From Trileptium ribeirensis (taxonomy: Eukaryota; Nematoda; Enoplea; Enoplida; Thoracostomopsidae), in contig JASANE010026648.1 of assembly GCA_030248225.1 (NCBI GenBank), forward strand, positions 1 to 64,000: 64,000 bases of DNA, given 5' to 3'. Both the position numbers and the translations under genes were made by a program. Numbering within the stretch: the first letter of the stretch is position 1; the number at the start of each line of letters is the position of its first letter. The notes beneath the pieces were generated by a model. The model was given only the letters and a program-made list of their open reading frames with translations. It ran no database searches and was not told the DNA's origin. Positions 58,461-64,000 of the stretch are shown here, one piece after another.

Positions 58461-59082
58461 ATAATGGCTTACTTGTGCATGTTCTCTTTGATATATTGAT
58501 TGCTGTAATTGGGAATAATCATTCGCCTGAATGGAATAATACTTAAGAATAACACGCTTTTAAGCTAACAAATAACTTGAACCTGAATGAATATTTGTCA
58601 AACAGGCAAATGGTATAAGCGAGCGGAGTGTTTACTGAGCGCGCCAGGTTTACGAGCCATTTTACTATCGTGAAAATTTCTTTTTGTCTGCTTCTGTTAC
58701 GCATAACCCATCTCCGGGTTTACGGATTTCGATAAATTTCCTTATTCTATAGTAAACGCGAGCCTTATATATAGACCATTTTTGATGCCCTGAAAGTAAT
58801 AAAGAACCAAACAAATGAAAACTCACTGCATTTTGGAAATCGGGTTCGTCGATCGTAAACCCCAGAAACCTCATGAAAAGGTATAATATAGTCTAGTTGC
58901 ATAGCAAAACCATTGTATTGAGCGTGCTTAACAGCCTAATAGATATTCCTTGTAAGGCAAAACACGCGACTATATGTCAAAACTTGAAAAGTCGTTATTT
59001 CTGGCAAAGGGTCGACCTCAGGGGCCGCAGCAGCCCAGGGAGTAGTCACACAAAAAGTTAGTGGTCCGGAAAAGCCATAATA

Positions 59083-59370
59083 TGATGGTTTGGTTATCTA
59101 GATTTCAGCACCATGAATATTTTATACCTTTTTATAGGTTTTCAATGGATTTAGGGTTATTGAACACGATTGGCAGAATATAGTCTGTCTTCGGAAGTCT
59201 GGTTGCTGCGTACAGGGCATCAAGCATGGTCTATGTATAGGTTTTTAGGCATGCTGAATAGGATGGTTCCGTTATCTAGATACTAGCACGAATACTTAGT
59301 GCAATTTCAATTTTTCATCGGTTTAGCGTCGACGATGTTTTAGGGTTTTCAATGGGTTGAGGTTTACAGA
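59083..59370. repeat. Two diverged ~175-bp direct repeats
   Basis: GATGGTTTGGTTATCTAGAT (59083 on) and GATGGTTCCGTTATCTAGAT (59261 on), each followed by a GGTTTTCAATGG / GGTTTTCAATGGGTTGAGG segment. Confidence 0.65.
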
Positions 59371-59647
59371 GGTTTTAACGTGGTATGTAAATCAAACACA
59401 AAGATTGTTACAAGTGATTATGCAATAGTACCAGTTGATGAAACTAGGGTCGCTCTGTTTCCACTTGCTTTCGAGTTCCTAGTATTTTGTCTGAGTTCGC
59501 GAAATTACGCTGCTGTTCTATGTGCAACTAAGTTTGGATATTTTTGCCCACATTTCGAACACTACAGGAATATGTTTAAACCGCATGATCAAACAAAGTA
59601 ACAATAACGTAACAATTAAGCAGTGCATTTATATGTTTTTATTACAG

Positions 59648-59748
59648 GTAATTTGAAAACAGATGCCGTGAAAATGGTAAAATTCGATCTTACTCAAACT
59701 GAAACTGGATTAAAGTTCTTAGAATTCCCTGGATGTTTTGACATTAGC
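59648..59748 (+). CDS. Putative exon 4
   Basis: A textbook small exon: the pyrimidine-rich TATGTTTTTATTACAG acceptor, 101 open bases, and the donor AGC|GTAAGT. It enters in phase 1 and leaves in phase 0. The 33 complete residues contain MVKFDLTQTETGLKFLEFPG, a balanced strand-rich composition with one Cys. The split codon with exon 3 gives Gly. The other two frames have stops. No family recognised. Confidence 0.65.
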
Positions 59749-60179
59749 GTAAGTGGATAGATGTAGTGCAGTTTGATATTCACTTTGCGTTGCAATGTAT
59801 CGTTGGTTCCTTATGTCACAACCACGACTGTCGATGGGTGTATGGGCTACTTTCTATGGGTTGTTCACCCCCAAATTACGCAAGAGTAAACTTAAGATGC
59901 GCCCCCAACTATCCTCTTTTGACACCATTTATAAAACCTTGTTCGAGAACAAAACTCGGATTTCAATAGCCGTATCCGATTTCGGCATTTTCCGTTCTAT
60001 AACGCCGTTAACAAATGCAATTCGGCCCCTGTACTTTAAAACCAGTGTGTTCGCGAACATTTTCAAATTATAATGTATGAAATTATGAAACGGACAATTT
60101 TCCGTTCTTTAATACAAAAAATGAAATTTGTGTTCAGTGAACAACTGAATTGCAATTACTTTTGACATAAGAGGATGGT

Positions 60180-60470
60180 AAGGGGCGCAGCTTAAGTTTA
60201 CTCATGCATTACATACATCCCCTGAAAACTTGCTTTCCCCACCACCCCTTGCCGCGCAGACGTAATTGGCAAAAATGGGGTTAAAAGTGGCAAAAATTGG
60301 GGCTAAATGTATAAAAAATAGGGAAAACTAGAAAAAATTTATCGAAAATTGGCAAAAATTCGGAGAAAATTTCGAGTACCTAAAAGCATAGATTTACATT
60401 CCCCCTCCAAGATGACTTCCCCCTGACGAGCTCTCACTCGAGATTATCTACCCCTGAGCCGACTTAACTT
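60180..60470. repeat. Dispersed GC-rich repeat, copy 2
   Basis: It begins with a C-rich block (CCCCACCACCCCTTGCCGCG), has GGCAAAAAT-like repeats in the core and ends in CTACCCCTGAG as in 42095-42419. The CAGCATGTATG tip is missing here. Confidence 0.55.
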
Positions 60471-61961
60471 CGAAACCTATGGTCACAACGCTGTTTATGA
60501 GACTTCAAACTGGCTTAAAAACATACAGATACTTGGAAGTAATGATATCGTACTGTATACACTGTTCAGAGTTAGACAGCAGTGAATTGACGAAGTCGCT
60601 TGCACACAGCACAATAAACCGTTTTGTCAGTATTGCAAGAAATTTTAACCGCTATGAAATCTATACCATCTTGTCAACGTGCATACTTTCTGGATGCAAA
60701 TATTGAGACTTAAAAAACTAACAAAGCAATCTAATAACCTACATCGCTAGCTACAAATAGTGTCAATCACTGATAATGCGCATAAATGGTATTTAGGGGT
60801 GTATGCGACACCGTAAACATAAATGTAGCAGCTGAGGGTTAGTCGTATATCATTAGTAATTGATTTACGATATAGGTGTGACCCTGACAGTCTATACGGC
60901 AGGGTTACTACTGAAGGGGATCAAAAATTTCAAACAGTGGGAACATTATAGCTGAACCCTGCATTACAGTGAGACGGTGGGCATATAACTTCAGGCATTC
61001 ATTCGAAAATTACTTTGAGATGTACCCACGAAGATGGCTGTAACTGAAATTTCATTTCGGTGTAAACCGCGATCGGGTTTGATATTTACCGACTTAAATG
61101 AGTCTATTTAAAGCAGTTCGTTCTAAGAAATGTCTTCTTGAATCGGTCGAACTCGGATGAGCTTGGCCCAAATTAATTTTGGCGTTAATTGTCATTTCAA
61201 TTCGGACTGTTTGTGTATTGTCCAATATGTCTTGTTCCTAAATTTTGACCAAGAAAATAGATTAAAACAAGAACTATATAATATGGGAAGTGCTCCAAAG
61301 TTAATCCATTACAAGAGTAACATACAAAGCAGAAACCATTTTCGGCAACTCACCATAAGCCTATAAGCCATAAGCCTACTGACCATAAGGTTTAAAACAG
61401 TTTAGGAGCCAAATCAATGCGGTCAAAATTCATTGTGAGTCGCCCGATTGAAAACCACATTTCCCTGAGCAAGCGGATTTAAACTGACTCATGTTAAATC
61501 AGGAAAAATTTATAGGCAGGTTTCATTCCGCTAATCAAAGCCGAACCTTAATTTTAGCCGCCTTCATGGGCATATGTTGGAGCTGTTGCAGCATAATTAT
61601 CTTTATGAACAAAAATCAACATGGAGAATTATAGCAGATATATTGAAAACATAAAAAATAAGTTAAAACAAAGATAATTATTTCAACATAAAAATCGATA
61701 GTTTACTAGGGTCAAACAATTCCACCGTTTCGTCGATAATAGCACACCATCACACATACCTAAACGATAATTTGTAATTCATTAAGACGAACGGCCACCT
61801 ACAACAAGATAGCAGGTACGGTTCCGTAAAATGCCATTATCTCGGTCGTGTTAACTCCGCTAGCTTAGCGCAGGTCTTATAAATGTTCCTTCGCGCACAT
61901 ATATATTAATAAATTTTCAAGCTAAACTGTTTACATAGCACCTACCTAGCGAAATTAAGAA

Positions 61962-62200
61962 GACAAAGGTACGATATATCCTGCTGGACGGAGGTTAAAA
62001 TATAATTTAATTATCATCGTCAATGATGCTTGACGTTTTTTGACAAAGGTACGATATATCCTGCTGGACGGAGGTTAAAATATAATTTAATTATCATCGT
62101 CAATGATGCTTGACTTTTTTGACAAAGGTACGATATATCCTGCTGGACGGAGGTTAAAATATAATTTAATTATCATCGTCAATGATGCTTGACGTTTTTG
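61962..62200. repeat. Three-unit ~80-bp tandem repeat (VNTR) just upstream of an exon
   Basis: GACAAAGGTACGATATATCC starts at 61962, 62042 and 62121. Units differ by only one or two bases, so expansion is recent. The array ends about 70 bases before the acceptor of putative exon 5. Confidence 0.95.
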
Positions 62201-62271
62201 CCGATGGATTTTACGCTGGCGATTTGGCTAAAACTGTAAAACAAAAATGAAGAACAATTTTAGCAATTTAG

Positions 62272-62444
62272 GCTTTCATGATAATCCATGATAACAAAAA
62301 TTGGAAGAATGGTCGTGAGCCACAACTGTTTGCTCATACCGAGTGGCAAATGGTGTTTCCGGATGGCAAAAAATCGGGTGCTTTTGAAAAATATTCATGC
62401 CAAAACGTCGACATCAACGGATGCGGTGGAGTTGGCAATAACTG
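62272..62444 (+). CDS. Putative exon 5
   Basis: Acceptor CAATTTAG and donor AACTG|GTAAGA enclose 173 open bases, entering in phase 0 (as exon 4 leaves) and leaving in phase 2. The 57 residues include WKNGREPQLFAHTEWQMVFP and later SCQNVDINGCGGVGNN, hydrophilic with two Cys, looking like an extracellular globular segment. A 60-codon frame starting at 62288 in another phase is a shadow. The gene should continue beyond 62445, perhaps past the window end. Confidence 0.6.
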
Positions 62445-62535
62445 GTAAGAAACGAACGGTGAAAAAGTAGTACGCTAAAATACTGTAGAGCGTATTGTTG
62501 AAATTCCATATTCAGCCTATTTGCGATCTTTGGCA

Positions 62536-62912
62536 TTATTACGGTTAGACACCAAAATTTTATAACATCAAGTGTATACATGGCCTAGATCCGATTCCTT
62601 TCAAAGTTTTTGGCTGAAAGCCAATTTATAAGAACTACGATAAATTTTAACATATATCGTAAAACTCAGATCCTTTTATGTTTACGGTTAGACAGTAAAA
62701 TTTTTTGTAACATCTAGCCAAAAATTCTCTTATATGAGCTATTCCCGATAACTTTCATGGTTACGGTTAGAAAGAAAATGTTTTATATCATCTAGATATA
62801 AATTCCAATATATGGTCTTGCTCCGATTCCCTTCATAGTTACGCCTAGTCATCGGAATTTTATAGCACCTTAGAGATAAACTCTAACACAGGTGCTTGTC
62901 CCGATCCATTGC
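62536..62912. repeat. Diverged ~80-bp satellite array, left part
   Basis: Units start TTACGGTTAGACA / TTACGGTTAGAAA / TTACGCCTAGTCA and run through ATTTTATAACATCTAG to TCCGATTCCCTTCATAG. Four units with much divergence. Confidence 0.75.
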
Positions 62913-63075
62913 GACGGGAGGTAGAGTGAGGGGTGAGGTCGTCAAATTTTTGTCACCACCTCACTAATGACCTCCACCCCAGGGCTTCTACGTCCTTCCC
63001 TCCAGTTGACCTATCCCCCGCCGAACACGGCTACACCTCCTTGAGACCTCGGAGCGTCAGCATGTATGTATGGGC
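62913..63075. repeat. Dispersed GC-rich repeat, copy 3
   Basis: It shares TTTTTGTCA, GACCTCC, and the terminal GAGCGTCAGCATGTATG with the block at 42095-42419. It interrupts the ~80-bp satellite, whose relics resume after it. Confidence 0.65.
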
Positions 63076-64000
63076 TTAGTCCAGATCACGTTCCAGATTA
63101 CAATTACATTTAAACACAAAGATTTTCCTGACCTTTATGTTTCCGCATTATAGACACCAATATAGGGCCAAGCCGATATCACTTTCAAAATTTCTGTTGC
63201 ACGACAGATTTTATAAGACATGATATATTCGAATTACTGCCTAGCTGCTATCACTTTCACGGTAGAGGTTGGGCAGGCAATTATGACCTAATGGTAAGAT
63301 ACAATATCCGACCTAGTCTCGATAAGTTTCATATTAGTGGTCAGATGTAATCAGAAACTTCAAGATGCCTTTTATGGTTGCTCCAAGGCGCCAGATTCAT
63401 TCCGATATAAATGACTGTTGACTGTTAACCACACGTAGGTCCAGGTTCACAATGCGACACACTGTAAAGGAAAGTGAGGTGTCCAACTGGCTAAATGAGT
63501 TTAAAATGAGTTATGAAAGCATTCCAAATCTGTAGTTGAACCAGCTATAACCGAATCAAAACTACATACGGGCATAACAGCAATGCATAAAATATTTGCT
63601 CTCTTGATGTGACAAAAGTCATTGATTTCTATAGCGTAACAAATAGGTACAAGTTTATTTTCTCAAATCCCTACAAAAGCAGGATGCAACATTGAACGTG
63701 GGGAAGGAGGTCTTTTAAGTAGGTAACTTTTAGTCTTATATACACTATCTATTATCGATGACGTAACACTGATCTCTCCGCCAATTACATGCCTGGCTTT
63801 AACGCTTCCAAGTAACTACAACCAGCGCAGTCCAGCTGCATGAAGAGAAGACAGTCCGGAGTAAAATTAAAATGAAGAAAATATTGGAGGAGTGATCATT
63901 AAGAATAAAGACAAAGCCGGATTAAACAAATTAAAAAAAGTCAAATTTCTAGGATAATACAGTACAACAACATTAAACTTTACCTACAGGTTCAGTATAT
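63076..64000. other. AT-rich tail with satellite relics
   Basis: 63130-63350 has units such as GATATCACTTTCAAAATT and GCTATCACTTTCACGG, with TTTTATAAGACATGATAT, resembling the ~80-bp array. Beyond 63360 nothing is recognised. Confidence 0.4.

Larger units (their letters stand above)
59749..62271. other. Putative 2.5-kb intron, repeat-rich
   Basis: Between putative exons 4 and 5. It holds a copy of the GC-rich dispersed repeat and a three-unit VNTR close to the downstream acceptor. No other coding segment is recognised. Confidence 0.5.

Overview
The window looks like an invertebrate metazoan nuclear genome. It is AT-rich, has long non-coding stretches and GT-AG type exon borders, and is full of eukaryotic transposons. 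There are no bacterial operons, rRNA or CRISPR. I cannot name the species. Nothing could be searched; every call rests on reading the bases and the translated frames.

Positions 1-30577 are one giant Ty3/Gypsy LTR retrotransposon locus on the minus strand. The LTR is about 4.15 kb (right copy 26424-30577, TGT...ACA ends) and the internal region about 14 kb (2557-16633). In the element's own direction (right to left) the order is: leader, gag with a CCHC knuckle, an acidic repeat-rich spacer without a visible protease, RT-RNase H, a Pro/Thr-rich linker, an intact integrase with GPY/F module, a long disordered ORF, and two tandem related ORFs with an SGNH/GDSL-hydrolase-like pattern. The segment 9264-16606 is repeated almost perfectly at 19056-26397, including the same stops and frameshifts, while the LTR parts are clearly more diverged. 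At 19053/19056 LTR sequence is fused to the middle of integrase, and the sequence missing at that joint begins, within about 4 bases, with base 1 of the window. So 1-19053 behaves as one circularly permuted 'one-LTR' unit, either an assembly artefact or a re-inserted circle. A 780-bp hAT-like element sits in the left LTR.

Positions 30578-35110 hold a decayed integrase + Ulp1-type (C48) protease gene that fits a Ginger-like DNA transposon, a 186-bp TTA-flanked MITE, and a fragment related to the end of the big LTR.

Positions 35110-64000 are AT-rich and mostly non-coding: a tRNA-Ala-like SINE, hAT-like and long-TIR DNA elements, a dispersed GC-rich repeat family, and many short tandem arrays of unrelated monomers. 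On the plus strand a chain of five short open segments (about 51.8, 52.5, 53.9, 59.65 and 62.3 kb) ends in good splice donors and has mutually compatible splice phases. I read these as exons of one unrecognised host gene that continues past the right edge.
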